Shown here: positions 16,754-24,957 of the stretch, piece after piece
Layout: every line of letters starts with the position of its first letter
Numbering within the stretch: the first letter of the stretch is position 1
Source of the DNA: an uncultured Lachnobacterium sp.
GTDB lineage: Bacteria; Bacillota; Clostridia; Lachnospirales; Lachnospiraceae
Length of the DNA stretch: 64,000 bases
Direction of reading: 5' to 3'
Assembly: GCA_900550545.1 (NCBI GenBank)
Contig: URSS01000009.1
Location: 1 to 64,000, forward strand
The notes under the pieces: model-generated
The model's input: only the letters and a program-made list of their open reading frames with translations
Databases searched by the model: none
Told to the model about the DNA's origin: nothing
Position numbers and translations under genes: made by a program

Positions 16754-17593
16754 TTATAAGATCGACATGAACCACTCTACGGTTTTTGGATCGTAGTGGG
16801 AGAAGAACAGGCTTTCTTTGCTGTCAAGCGCTTCGATTGCTGCCATATCTTCCGGTGTCAGTGTAAAGTCAAAAATATCAAAGTTCTGCTGCATCCGGTC
16901 TTTGTGGACGGACTTTGGAATGACAACCACATCACTCTGCATCAGGAAGCGGAGAGCTGTCTGTGCGGCAGTTTTTCCATATTTTTTACCGATTTTTGTA
17001 AGGACTGGGTTGGTGAACATATTGTTTCGTCCCTCGGCGAATGGTCCCCAGGATTCCGGCTGGCAGTTGTATTTCTGTAAATATTCTCTGGCAACTTTCT
17101 GTTGCTGGAATACATGTGTCTCGATCTGGTTTACCGCAGGCTTTACGGTTGCAAAATGCTGGATATCCAGATAGCGGTCCGGACCAAAATTGGATACACC
17201 GATGGCGCGCAGTTTTCCGGCTTCATACAGTTCTTCCATTGCGCGGTATGTGCCGTAATAATCGCCAAATGGCTGATGGATGAGCAGCAGATCCAGATAG
17301 TCAGTCTGCAATTTTTCCATGGATTCCTGAATGGATGCTTTTGCTTTTTCATAGCCGGCATTGGTGATCCATACTTTGGTGGTCAGGAAAAATTCTTCAC
17401 GCGGCAGACCGCAGGAAGCGAGTGCGGAACCTACGCCTTCCTCGTTGTAATACGCTTGTGCAGTGTCGATGCTGCGGTAGCCGATCTCAATGGCATCGAG
17501 TACGCAGCGCTTGGTGTCCTCCGGTGGTGTCTGGTAAACACCGTATCCGAGTTTTGGCATTTTGATTCCGTTGTTTAAGGTAACATATTCCAT
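16754..17593 (-). CDS. Aldo/keto reductase
   Basis: The start is the ATG at 17593, eight bases after AAGGAGG; an ATG 24 bases further up lies before that site. The 279-residue enzyme has the AKR tetrad: Asp43 and Tyr48 in SIDTAQAYY, Lys73 in TTKVW and His106 in LIHQPFG. IGVSNFG and VVIPKS belong to the NADPH site. It reduces aldehydes or ketones in the cytoplasm; the closest described enzymes reduce glyoxals and 2,5-diketo sugars. A LysR regulator is divergent, with a palindrome in between, and probably controls it. Confidence 0.9.
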   Translation of the reverse strand: MEYVTLNNGIKMPKLGYGVYQTPPEDTKRCVLDAIEIGYRSIDTAQAYYNEEGVGSALASCGLPREEFFLTTKVWITNAGYEKAKASIQESMEKLQTDYLDLLLIHQPFGDYYGTYRAMEELYEAGKLRAIGVSNFGPDRYLDIQHFATVKPAVNQIETHVFQQQKVAREYLQKYNCQPESWGPFAEGRNNMFTNPVLTKIGKKYGKTAAQTALRFLMQSDVVVIPKSVHKDRMQQNFDIFDFTLTPEDMAAIEALDSKESLFFSHYDPKTVEWFMSIL

Positions 17594-17767
17594 GTTTTGT
17601 TCCTCCTTGTTTTTCATATTTGAAAAGTTTAAGTAATTGTTTGTGTGTCAATTGTTACTGTCCGCAGGGTAACTTGTGAACCGTAATATTTTTGAAATGC
17701 AGGTTCGCTTTCTGATTATGACTTTACAACAGATTTGTGAAGAAGTACACTATAGATATCGCAAACT

Positions 17768-17788
17768 ACGTTTCAAAAAATGAAACGT
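17768..17788 (+). promoter_or_regulatory. Perfect inverted repeat, candidate operator between AKR and LysR genes
   Basis: ACGTTTCA (17768-17775) and TGAAACGT (17781-17788) are perfect complements around AAAAA. The palindrome ends 15 bases before the LysR start and abuts its ribosome site. LysR proteins often bind such sites in the divergent promoter region and repress their own gene. This is inferred from position and symmetry. Confidence 0.55.
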
Positions 17789-17803
17789 AAAAGGAGGCGC
17801 GCA

Positions 17804-18604
17804 ATGCTGGATTTATATGAGTTACGTCAGCTTGTTGCATTTGCAGAACTTGGGACGCTATCGAAAGTGGCAGATCAATTTCACGTATCAACACCATCGA
17901 TTACCCGTTCCATGCAGCATCTGGAGGAAAGTTTCGGGGTGCCGTTATTTCTCCGCGGGAAAAATAAAATTGAATTGAATGAAACCGGAAAGACGGCGGT
18001 AGAGTATGGACAAAAGCTGTTGCAGAATGCAAATCAGACAGTGGAAGCGGTGCGTACCTTTGATCAGAGAAGAAGGACGATCGTCCTCTGTTCCTGTGCA
18101 CCGGCTCCGGTGTGGGAACTGCTACGGAAGTTAAATGCGACGTATCCGGACCGGACGATCCAGTCAACCATCTGTCAGAATGAGGAAGTGTTGGCAGCGT
18201 GGAAGCAGCATGCCTGTGACCTTGCGGTGCTTCCGTTTCCGGTGGAAGGGGAAAAAGCAGAGGTGTTTATGCGGGAGCATCTGTATGTATGCGCGTCGCG
18301 GGATCATAAGCTGGCAAGTGAAAAGACACTGACCTTTGCGGATATCAATGGGTTTAATTTTCTGCTGCGCTCGGAACTTGGATTCTGGGATACGCTGTGC
18401 CGTGAGAAAATGCCTGCATCAAAGTTTCTGGTACAGACGGATGAAGAGGTGTTTGACGAGCTGGTAGAAGCATCTTCCCTGCCGTGTTTTACAACGGATT
18501 ATGGACAATTGAAGATGACCGGACATCCATATCGGATCAATATACCACTTACTGATCCGGAGGCGGATGTGACATTTTATCTTATGAAACGAAAAACAAT
18601 TTAA
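17804..18604 (+). CDS. LysR-family transcriptional regulator
   Basis: ATG 17804 follows AAGGAGG; the 266-residue product starts MLDLYELRQLVAFAELG and has the classic winged HTH (about residues 1-60, with STPSITRSMQHLEESFG) and a periplasmic-binding-like effector domain. It is shorter than the usual 290-310 residues, so the effector domain is compact. It is divergent from the aldo/keto reductase and its last 4 bases overlap the convergent kinase gene. It probably senses a metabolite linked to the reductase. Confidence 0.85.
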   Translation: MLDLYELRQLVAFAELGTLSKVADQFHVSTPSITRSMQHLEESFGVPLFLRGKNKIELNETGKTAVEYGQKLLQNANQTVEAVRTFDQRRRTIVLCSCAPAPVWELLRKLNATYPDRTIQSTICQNEEVLAAWKQHACDLAVLPFPVEGEKAEVFMREHLYVCASRDHKLASEKTLTFADINGFNFLLRSELGFWDTLCREKMPASKFLVQTDEEVFDELVEASSLPCFTTDYGQLKMTGHPYRINIPLTDPEADVTFYLMKRKTI

Positions 18605-19485
18605 ATCTGCATCCGGATGACAAGCCGCCCCGCTTCATAAGCCGCATTCATCTGCCCGTGCATCTGCTCCACCAGCGTCCGCGCAATGGAAAGGCCAAGC
18701 CCGGTCGCATTTTTGGCATTTTCCACGGTATAGAATCGGTCAAAAAGCCTGCCGACTTCCACTTCACTGAGCGCTGCCGCTGTATTCGAAAAGGTGATGG
18801 TGCCGTCTTCGGAAAGCGTGATGGAAAGATCCCCGTCGCTGTATTTTACGGCATTGTTTAACAGGTTGGAAAAGACGCGCGATAAGGCGGATGGATCAAG
18901 CGTGCGCAGCACGGTATGGTCGGTCATGGTAATGTCCGGCGTGATCCGGTGTCTTTTAAGCACCGCATACATTGCGGCAATGCTTCCCTCTAAAATGCGG
19001 TTTACTGACACTTCCTGCAGGGGCTGTGCCAAAGGCACAGACAGGACAACCGAATACCGGAACAGTTCTTCCGTCAGTTGTGTCATTACCTCCGCGCGCT
19101 CCCGGATGATGGCAAGATACTGGCGGGAGTCAGCAGATAACGGTTCTTTTTCCAAAAGTTCCAGGTAGCCGCAGATGGCAGTCAGCGGCGTGCGCAGATC
19201 ATGGGAAATGCTGGTGATGGAAGTCTGCAACTGGGCATTTCCCTGTTCAAAACAATGCTGCATGGTGCGGAGTTGTTCAAGGGACTGGTTGAGCGTATCC
19301 GCCAGAAGACACAAATCTTTATCTCGGCAGGAAAGCATAATCGGCGAGTTGGTGTCGGTATTTAATTTCTCCGGAAGGGCGGCATGGATTTCCCGTGCCG
19401 CCTTCTTTACCAGATGTAATTTGATGCATAATAAAAGGACAAGAATCGCCAGTATCGCGATACAACTTTCCAGCCACAATTTCAT
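18601..19485 (-). CDS. Sensor histidine kinase with one membrane helix
   Basis: A 294-residue kinase. Residues 5-24 form a single membrane helix, followed by a short HAMP-like linker. SISHDLRTPL carries the phosphorylated His95. NLLNNAVKYS is the N box and NATGLGLSIARTLV the G box. There is almost no extracellular loop, as in intramembrane-sensing kinases that rely on an ABC exporter to detect antimicrobial peptides. It follows the permease by 9 bases and belongs with the OmpR regulator at 21359-22021. Confidence 0.85.
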   Translation of the reverse strand: MKLWLESCIAILAILVLLLCIKLHLVKKAAREIHAALPEKLNTDTNSPIMLSCRDKDLCLLADTLNQSLEQLRTMQHCFEQGNAQLQTSITSISHDLRTPLTAICGYLELLEKEPLSADSRQYLAIIRERAEVMTQLTEELFRYSVVLSVPLAQPLQEVSVNRILEGSIAAMYAVLKRHRITPDITMTDHTVLRTLDPSALSRVFSNLLNNAVKYSDGDLSITLSEDGTITFSNTAAALSEVEVGRLFDRFYTVENAKNATGLGLSIARTLVEQMHGQMNAAYEAGRLVIRMQI

Positions 19486-19494
19486 AAAATTCTC

Positions 19495-20364
19495 CTATTT
19501 TAAATCTTTTTTCCCGAAAATAAGGATGCCGGCCCCAGTGCTCAGTAACAGCAGCAGTCCGTCATATGCAATGAGTATATCACAGTGTTCAATCGGCGTA
19601 TCGGATACCTGAATAATCTGATACAACTGGCAGGTCGGAAGAAAATCATACAAAAAGGTATAGATTTTGCGTTTGGTGCCGGTCAGATATTCGTCATTTC
19701 GTTCACCACCTACCGTAACGAGTTGCCCCGTGGCTTCATCGGTATAAGAGTAGGTATCAAGAAATTCGGGTGCAGACAGCCGTAAGGAGATTGACATCGT
19801 AGAAAATACCAGAATAATGGTCAGTAAAAGACCAATCACTGCACTGGTGGCTTTGTTTGGAATGCACATGGAAAGACACACAAGTAGAGCGGAAAAGGCA
19901 AGTGTAACACAAACTCCCCAAAGCGTGTATTTCAGTAAAATGCCAGGACCATAGGAGACTCCATGAATGAGCAGCATGCCAAGCAGAAGCGCAGTGATGA
20001 TATAAAGCAGATGAAACAGCATATTTGCAGCCGCACAGACGACAAGTTTTGAGAGATAGATTTTCAGGCGCGAATGTCCGACAATCAGTTTATTGCGCAT
20101 GGTCCCATCGCTGTATTCGGTTCCCACAAAAAGGCTGACAAATATAGCAAAAGTAAATACCAGATAGAATCCGCCAGCAAAAATTAATCCATCCGCGTTG
20201 TTGTATGAGGCTGAAAGCTGTGCGTATTCGGAAGGATGTCTTACCACATCCATGTAGCGCATGAAAATGACAAACGCGGCGAGCCCAAACGAAAACAAAG
20301 CTCCCAACCGGAAAATAAAACTTTTAAAAAGCCGTGAAAACTCTGCACATATTAGATTATTCAT
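19495..20364 (-). CDS. ABC transporter permease (BcrB/ABC-2-like)
   Basis: The start is the ATG at 20364, eight bases after AGGAGG; the GTG further up lies in that site. The 289-residue protein has about six membrane helices and an NDEYLTGTKRK loop. It overlaps the ATPase gene by 8 bases. ATPase, permease, kinase and regulator together resemble bacitracin- or lantibiotic-resistance modules. Confidence 0.8.
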   Translation of the reverse strand: MNNLICAEFSRLFKSFIFRLGALFSFGLAAFVIFMRYMDVVRHPSEYAQLSASYNNADGLIFAGGFYLVFTFAIFVSLFVGTEYSDGTMRNKLIVGHSRLKIYLSKLVVCAAANMLFHLLYIITALLLGMLLIHGVSYGPGILLKYTLWGVCVTLAFSALLVCLSMCIPNKATSAVIGLLLTIILVFSTMSISLRLSAPEFLDTYSYTDEATGQLVTVGGERNDEYLTGTKRKIYTFLYDFLPTCQLYQIIQVSDTPIEHCDILIAYDGLLLLLSTGAGILIFGKKDLK

Positions 20365-21271
20365 GATGGTCACCTCCTACCAGATTGACATAATAACTTT
20401 CAAGACTCTCATCGTGCTCATGTACGGAAATCAGCTCACAGTGCTCCCGGTCCAGGGCGAGTGCCAGCCGTGAAATATGCACCTCGGCATAAATATCGGC
20501 GGTGGTATCGGAAAGAATTTTGTATTCTACGCCCATTTCCGTCAGTACACGGGAAAGCGCTTTCGTATCTGTGACCGTGACGGTTACACATTTCCGGCAG
20601 ACGGCATTTAGTTCGTCAGCCGTCAGTTCCTTTAGCATATGTCCATGGTCGATAAAACCGTAATGGGTGGCAAGTTTCGACAGTTCATCTAAGATATGGC
20701 TTGAGATTAAAAAGGTGATCTGCCGCTCGCTGTTTAGTTTTAAGATCAGTTCCCGAATTTCAATAATGCCCTGCGGATCAAGCCCGTTGACCGGTTCATC
20801 TAAAATGAGAAAATCCGGGTTTCCGCACAGTGCAATGGCAATGCCGAGGCGCTGTCGCATACCGAGGGAAAAATGTTTTGCCTTCTTTTTTCCGGTATCC
20901 TGCAGTCCGACAAGCTGAAGCAGATTGGGAATTTCCCGGTAAGAGGGCAGTCCGAGAATCTGAAACTGCTGGCGGAGATTTTCTTCGGCAGTCATGTCCA
21001 GATAGATGGAAGGGGTTTCCACCACAGCACCGATGCGTTTCCGCGCGTTTTGGATTTGTGGCTGTGAATGTAATGTTCCGTAGAGGGAAAGTTCCCCGGA
21101 TGTGGGCTGCTGCAATCCGCACAGCAGCCGGATAAGCGTGGTTTTTCCGGCTCCGTTTTTTCCAATAAATCCATAGATGGCACCTTTGGGAATGTGCATG
21201 GTAAGGTTGTCGAGTGCAGTAAATTTCTGGTATTTTTTGCACAGGACATTGGTTTGTAAAACATATTCCAT
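20357..21271 (-). CDS. ABC transporter ATP-binding protein, BcrA-type
   Basis: The start is the ATG at 21271, after AAGGAGG and eight bases. The 304-residue protein has Walker A GKNGAGKTTLIR, signature FSLGMRQRLGIAIAL, Walker B FLILDEPVNGLD and the switch LISSHI, plus a C-terminal extension of about 90 residues typical of BcrA/NatA-type exporters. With the overlapping permease it should export or remove a membrane-active peptide. The ATPase of the other exporter in this window (8957-9598) is much shorter. Confidence 0.9.
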   Translation of the reverse strand: MEYVLQTNVLCKKYQKFTALDNLTMHIPKGAIYGFIGKNGAGKTTLIRLLCGLQQPTSGELSLYGTLHSQPQIQNARKRIGAVVETPSIYLDMTAEENLRQQFQILGLPSYREIPNLLQLVGLQDTGKKKAKHFSLGMRQRLGIAIALCGNPDFLILDEPVNGLDPQGIIEIRELILKLNSERQITFLISSHILDELSKLATHYGFIDHGHMLKELTADELNAVCRKCVTVTVTDTKALSRVLTEMGVEYKILSDTTADIYAEVHISRLALALDREHCELISVHEHDESLESYYVNLVGGDHHE

Positions 21272-21358
21272 TGTTGTAATCCTCCTTTGCTGATACCGGT
21301 AGTTTCGCACAGAAAAGTAAAGAATCTGGTAAAGAAAAGCGTAAAGATATCGTAAAGA

Positions 21359-22021
21359 TCAGGAAGTTTTTAAGGTAAAGCCAATTCCCCATACGGATTC
21401 GATGTAATCCCTGCCGCCTGCGGTGCGCAGTTTTTTGCGCAGATTGCTGATGTGCATTTTGAGGGAATTTTCCGTTCCGTCGGGTGTCTGTTCGGACAGA
21501 CGGTCGAGCAGTATGGATTTCGTGATAACCTGTGTTGGATTTTCCATGAGTGTTTTTAAGATGGCATATTCGGTAGGTGTGAGCCGAACTTCTGTATCTG
21601 TGGCTGTGACACACCGGGTATTGGTGTCCAGCGTTAAATCCTCAAAGATCAGCTGGGGTGTTTCGGAAATGGAAGTCGTACGCAGATGTACCTGAATTCG
21701 CGCCAGCAGTTCCTGTATGTGAAAAGGCTTGGTTACATAATCGACGGCACCGTCCAAAAGAAGGGAAACCTTGTCCTGTACTTCGGCTTTGGCGCTTACG
21801 ACAATGACTGGAATTCCTGAGGTGTGTGCGAGCACATCTTCTCCGGAAAGACCCGGAAGCATCAAATCCAGCAGAATCAGATCCGGACGGTTCTGGGATA
21901 AAAAGAGAACGGCTTCGGTGCCGGAGTAGGCACGGGACACGCCGTAACCTTCTTTGGTCAGCACTTCCTGTAACATATTTCCAATATGAATATCATCATC
22001 TACTATAAAGATTTGCTTCAT
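21359..22021 (-). CDS. OmpR-family response regulator
   Basis: A 220-residue regulator. The receiver has IVDDDIHIG at the N-terminus, phospho-acceptor Asp52 in LILLDLMLPG, and the Lys of VTKPF. The C-terminal winged helix (VRLTPTEYAILKTLMENP to IESVWGIGFTL) is Trans_reg_C. Its start overlaps the diguanylate cyclase stop by 4 bases. It is transcribed toward the ABC genes and the kinase, which is its likely partner four genes downstream. Confidence 0.9.
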   Translation of the reverse strand: MKQIFIVDDDIHIGNMLQEVLTKEGYGVSRAYSGTEAVLFLSQNRPDLILLDLMLPGLSGEDVLAHTSGIPVIVVSAKAEVQDKVSLLLDGAVDYVTKPFHIQELLARIQVHLRTTSISETPQLIFEDLTLDTNTRCVTATDTEVRLTPTEYAILKTLMENPTQVITKSILLDRLSEQTPDGTENSLKMHISNLRKKLRTAGGRDYIESVWGIGFTLKTS

Positions 22022-23388
22022 GTATTACTCCCTGTGTCATTGATTACCCAGCAGGCGCGACCGCGTTCTTTTGCTTGGTAAAGCATTTTATCTGCATTAG
22101 CGTAGATCGTCTGGAAATCCTGAGGCGTGTTGAAATAATAGGCTCCAATGCTACAGCTTACTTTGAGAGAACCTGTAAGCAAGCTGGAAATTTCTGTTTC
22201 AAATGCATCAAATTTCTGAATCAGCTCCTGTTTTTCTATAGGGTGATTGAGCATAATGGAAAATTCATCACCACCCAGACGACCGATTTTTCCATATTCT
22301 TTAAACTCCTGCAGTAATTTCTGGGCGATATTTGTCAAAACAGCATCCCCGGCTGCATGTCCGAAAGTATCATTGATTTGCTTGAAATAGTCTACATCAA
22401 TAAAGATAAAGCAACACTGTGTAGGAGTTGTTTGAGTTGTAATTGTTTCACAAATATCGAAAAATACTTTTCGTCCCATGACACCTGTCAATCCATCCAT
22501 TTCACTTAAATATTCTTTATAAGAAAGATATTTGTAAATAATCATAAGTGAGATTGCCATAATAAAATTCAGGGAAAATACAGCAATCATAAACTGATAT
22601 TGCAGATGAAGCAAGTCATGGTTGATATGGGAAGTCAGCGTGACACCATGGGCGGTCAGCATGTAGGACATACGATTGGAAAAATAGTAAGAGGAGGCAA
22701 TCGCAGCGCTGAGTGTAAACAAAATAAAAATACCCCATGCAATGTACAATGGATTTTTTCCACGCAAATTTTCTGTCGGATGATTAACATAGGAACAGAA
22801 GTTGCGAACCATCGGTAGTTTATAAAGACTCCATAAAAATTGTAAGAGTAAAAAACATAACAGGGTTGCAATCACATTACTCAGATCCAGTATGAAAGTT
22901 GGGATGTTTCCTGAACTCTGTTGTGAAAAAAATAATCCCATAACTGCATAGACCATGGCAGCATGTACCGTGGGGGACAGTATAGAAACGATTGCGATTC
23001 CCAGACGTTTGTTGGAGAACAATCGTTTGACAAGTAAAAATGCCAATCCTACTAAAAGTCCGAAAATCGTTCGTGTTCCAACGCTTAAAAGCAGACTTGC
23101 TGCAGGAACTGGACTCATGAATGGAGAAAATATCTGATCAGATGCCATTACATAGTAGGCAGTAGCTTTGTACATGCTCGCCACACCAAATAAAAAACCA
23201 AGAAATGTGGATTGACCGACGCCGAGAAAATATCCTGCGATTAAAATCGGAATATAGGCAATGGTGATGGAAATTGGCGGAATATGTATGTAGCCAAGAA
23301 ATGTAAATGACATTAAAAATTCGATGGCTATTAATAAAATGAATGCGTAGTTTTTGACATGAGAGTGTCGCTTCAAAAACTTCTTCAT
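22018..23388 (-). CDS. Membrane diguanylate cyclase (GGDEF)
   Basis: A 456-residue protein with about eight membrane helices in residues 10-290. The N-terminal half has small-residue-rich helices resembling ECF-transporter S components (IPILIAGYFLGVGQ). The C-terminal GGDEF domain has DGLTGVMGRKVFFD, FIFIDVDYFKQINDTFGH and an intact GRLGGDEF motif. No RxxD inhibition site is seen upstream of the motif. It should make c-di-GMP. Its end overlaps the OmpR regulator by 4 bases, an uncommon pairing with a peptide-resistance type operon. Confidence 0.88.
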   Translation of the reverse strand: MKKFLKRHSHVKNYAFILLIAIEFLMSFTFLGYIHIPPISITIAYIPILIAGYFLGVGQSTFLGFLFGVASMYKATAYYVMASDQIFSPFMSPVPAASLLLSVGTRTIFGLLVGLAFLLVKRLFSNKRLGIAIVSILSPTVHAAMVYAVMGLFFSQQSSGNIPTFILDLSNVIATLLCFLLLQFLWSLYKLPMVRNFCSYVNHPTENLRGKNPLYIAWGIFILFTLSAAIASSYYFSNRMSYMLTAHGVTLTSHINHDLLHLQYQFMIAVFSLNFIMAISLMIIYKYLSYKEYLSEMDGLTGVMGRKVFFDICETITTQTTPTQCCFIFIDVDYFKQINDTFGHAAGDAVLTNIAQKLLQEFKEYGKIGRLGGDEFSIMLNHPIEKQELIQKFDAFETEISSLLTGSLKVSCSIGAYYFNTPQDFQTIYANADKMLYQAKERGRACWVINDTGSNT

Positions 23389-23477
23389 AGTGGAAATGCT
23401 CCTTTGTTACTTGCTATTGTTAGAAGTATTATGTCATGCTAAAATGAAATCGTCAAGGGAGACAGAAAGGAATTGGG

Positions 23478-24167
23478 ATGCGAAACAGTATAGAAAATAG
23501 TATAGATTATGATGCCGTCGTATTTGATATGGACGGTGTGATTTTTGATTCTGAGCGGGCAGTCATGCAGTGCTGGAAAGAGCTTGCAAAAAAATATAAT
23601 ATTCCGGATATCGAACAGGCGGTGCTTTCCTGTACGGGGACGACGATGAAACGGACACGGGAGATTATGTTGGAAACCTACGGAGCCGAGTTCCCTTATG
23701 ATATTTATGCAAAAGAGTCTTCTGCCATCTACCACAGCAGATATGATGGTGGCAGACTTCCAATGAAACCGGGCGTTGTGGAGCTGCTTACCTTTTTAAA
23801 AGAAGAAGGGAAAAAAATTGCACTGGCCTCTTCTACACGGAGACAGACGGTGACAAACCAGCTTAAGGATGCCGGAATTTTGGATTTTTTTGATCAGGTG
23901 ATCTGCGGAGATATGGTGGAGCGCAGCAAACCGGCACCGGATATTTTCTTAAAAGCCTGCGAAGAACTCGGGGTGAAGCCGGAGCGTGCGTATGCCATCG
24001 AGGACTCCTACAACGGAATCCGCGCGGCTCATGCGGGAAAACTGCACCCAATCATGGTGCCGGATCTGTTGCCGGAAACGGCGGAGATGCAGGAGAAAGC
24101 GGAAGTGGTGTTATCAAGTCTTTTAGAAGTGATTTCATATTTAAAAGGAGACCGCCATGGAATATGA
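23478..24167 (+). CDS. HAD-superfamily phosphatase / beta-phosphoglucomutase-like
   Basis: A 229-residue HAD hydrolase. Motif I is VVFDMDGVIFDSE with the nucleophile Asp, motif II is LASST, Lys is in RSKPAPDIF, and motif III is IEDSYNG. The helical cap makes it a subfamily I member, like beta-phosphoglucomutases and small sugar-phosphate phosphatases. The substrate is not predictable. The ATG at 23478 follows AGAAAGGAATTGGG. The last 11 bases overlap the DNA glycosylase gene, so both are co-translated. Confidence 0.88.
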   Translation: MRNSIENSIDYDAVVFDMDGVIFDSERAVMQCWKELAKKYNIPDIEQAVLSCTGTTMKRTREIMLETYGAEFPYDIYAKESSAIYHSRYDGGRLPMKPGVVELLTFLKEEGKKIALASSTRRQTVTNQLKDAGILDFFDQVICGDMVERSKPAPDIFLKACEELGVKPERAYAIEDSYNGIRAAHAGKLHPIMVPDLLPETAEMQEKAEVVLSSLLEVISYLKGDRHGI

Positions 24168-24645
24168 ACACATTGTCCATTCGTTTGAACCGGTGTACGA
24201 CAAAGATTCCGAAATCCTTATATTAGGGACTCTGCCGTCCGTCAAATCAAGAGAAAACAATTTTTATTACGGGCACAAACAGAACCGTTTCTGGAAAGTG
24301 CTTGCAACACTTTTAAAGGAGCCGGTCCCGGAGACAATTGAGGAGAAAAAAGCCATGCTGCTTGCCCACCGGATTGCCCTGTGGGATGTGATCCAAAGCT
24401 GTGACATCAAAGGCTCGAGCGACAGCAGTATTAAAAATGTACAGCCAACGGACATTGGCATGATTCTGGAAAAAACGAACGTGACACAGATTTATGCAAA
24501 CGGAAACAAGGCAGGGCAGCTTTATAAAAGGTACCAGTTTTCGGTCACAGGAATTGAAGCGACAGTGCTTCCGTCCACAAGTCCCGCCAATGCCGCATGG
24601 TCGTTTGATCGGTTGTGTGAGGCGTGGCGTGTGATTTTGGAGTGA
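24157..24645 (+). CDS. Uracil/hypoxanthine-DNA glycosylase family protein
   Basis: A 162-residue protein beginning MEYEHIVHSFEPVYD. ILILGTLPSVKSRENNFYYG is the motif A region of single-strand or mismatch uracil/hypoxanthine glycosylases, followed by NRFWKVLA. The C-terminal LPSTSPANAAWSFDRL replaces the HPSPLS motif of UDGs. It should remove deaminated bases in base-excision repair. The ATG lies inside the HAD gene end, after AAAAGGAGACC. Confidence 0.85.
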   Translation: MEYEHIVHSFEPVYDKDSEILILGTLPSVKSRENNFYYGHKQNRFWKVLATLLKEPVPETIEEKKAMLLAHRIALWDVIQSCDIKGSSDSSIKNVQPTDIGMILEKTNVTQIYANGNKAGQLYKRYQFSVTGIEATVLPSTSPANAAWSFDRLCEAWRVILE

Positions 24646-24648
24646 TAA

Positions 24649-24765
24649 TGGGTTGACAAAGCGGATGTCGTTTACATGGGACGTGCACTGCTTGCCGATC
24701 CGTATCTGCCACACATGCAGGATTGGACGCATAAAAGGTTTGATTTTAAGAAGTCATTTTCGTAA
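24649..24765 (+). pseudogene. 3' stub of an NADH:flavin oxidoreductase (old yellow enzyme) gene
   Basis: The frame encodes DKADVVYMGRALLADPYLPH followed by about 17 more residues and TAA. MGRALLADP is the flavin-phosphate-binding end of old-yellow-enzyme-type oxidoreductases. The rest of the gene is missing and a TAA opens the fragment. Confidence 0.6.
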
Positions 24766-24787
24766 AAGAAGGTGGCTTCTTTTTTCG
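24749..24787 (+). terminator. Imperfect terminator hairpin
   Basis: AAGAAGTCA (24749-24757) can pair with TGGCTTCTT (24773-24781) with one G-U pair, followed by TTTTCG. It separates the oxidoreductase stub from the mgl operon. Confidence 0.55.
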
Positions 24788-24957
24788 TGCAAACAAATGG
24801 CAGAATGACGGAGATATAAAGGAAAAAATTATAAAAAATGAACAAATGACGAAAAAATAATAAAATTTTTAATGTGAATCAAAAAATATTCTATAGTTTA
24901 TAAGATAAAAATCCCGTATACTAGCATTACAAACAAAACAAGAAGGGGGAAATTCTT
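24788..24957 (+). promoter_or_regulatory. AT-rich mgl operon promoter region
   Basis: A very AT-rich leader with a TATACT at 24917-24922, 36 bases upstream of the mglB start, as a candidate -10 box. No good -35 was found at 17 bases, which would fit activation by the YesN-type regulator encoded downstream. The ribosome site is AGAAGGGGG. Confidence 0.4.

Noticed and set aside
17102..17578. 158-codon plus-strand frame inside the aldo/keto reductase
   Set aside because: It is a shadow of the minus-strand enzyme gene, whose catalytic residues are all present.
20796..21614. Long open frame antisense-shifted across the ABC ATPase and regulator genes
   Set aside because: It overlaps two well-supported genes in another frame, begins inside the regulator and contains no domain.
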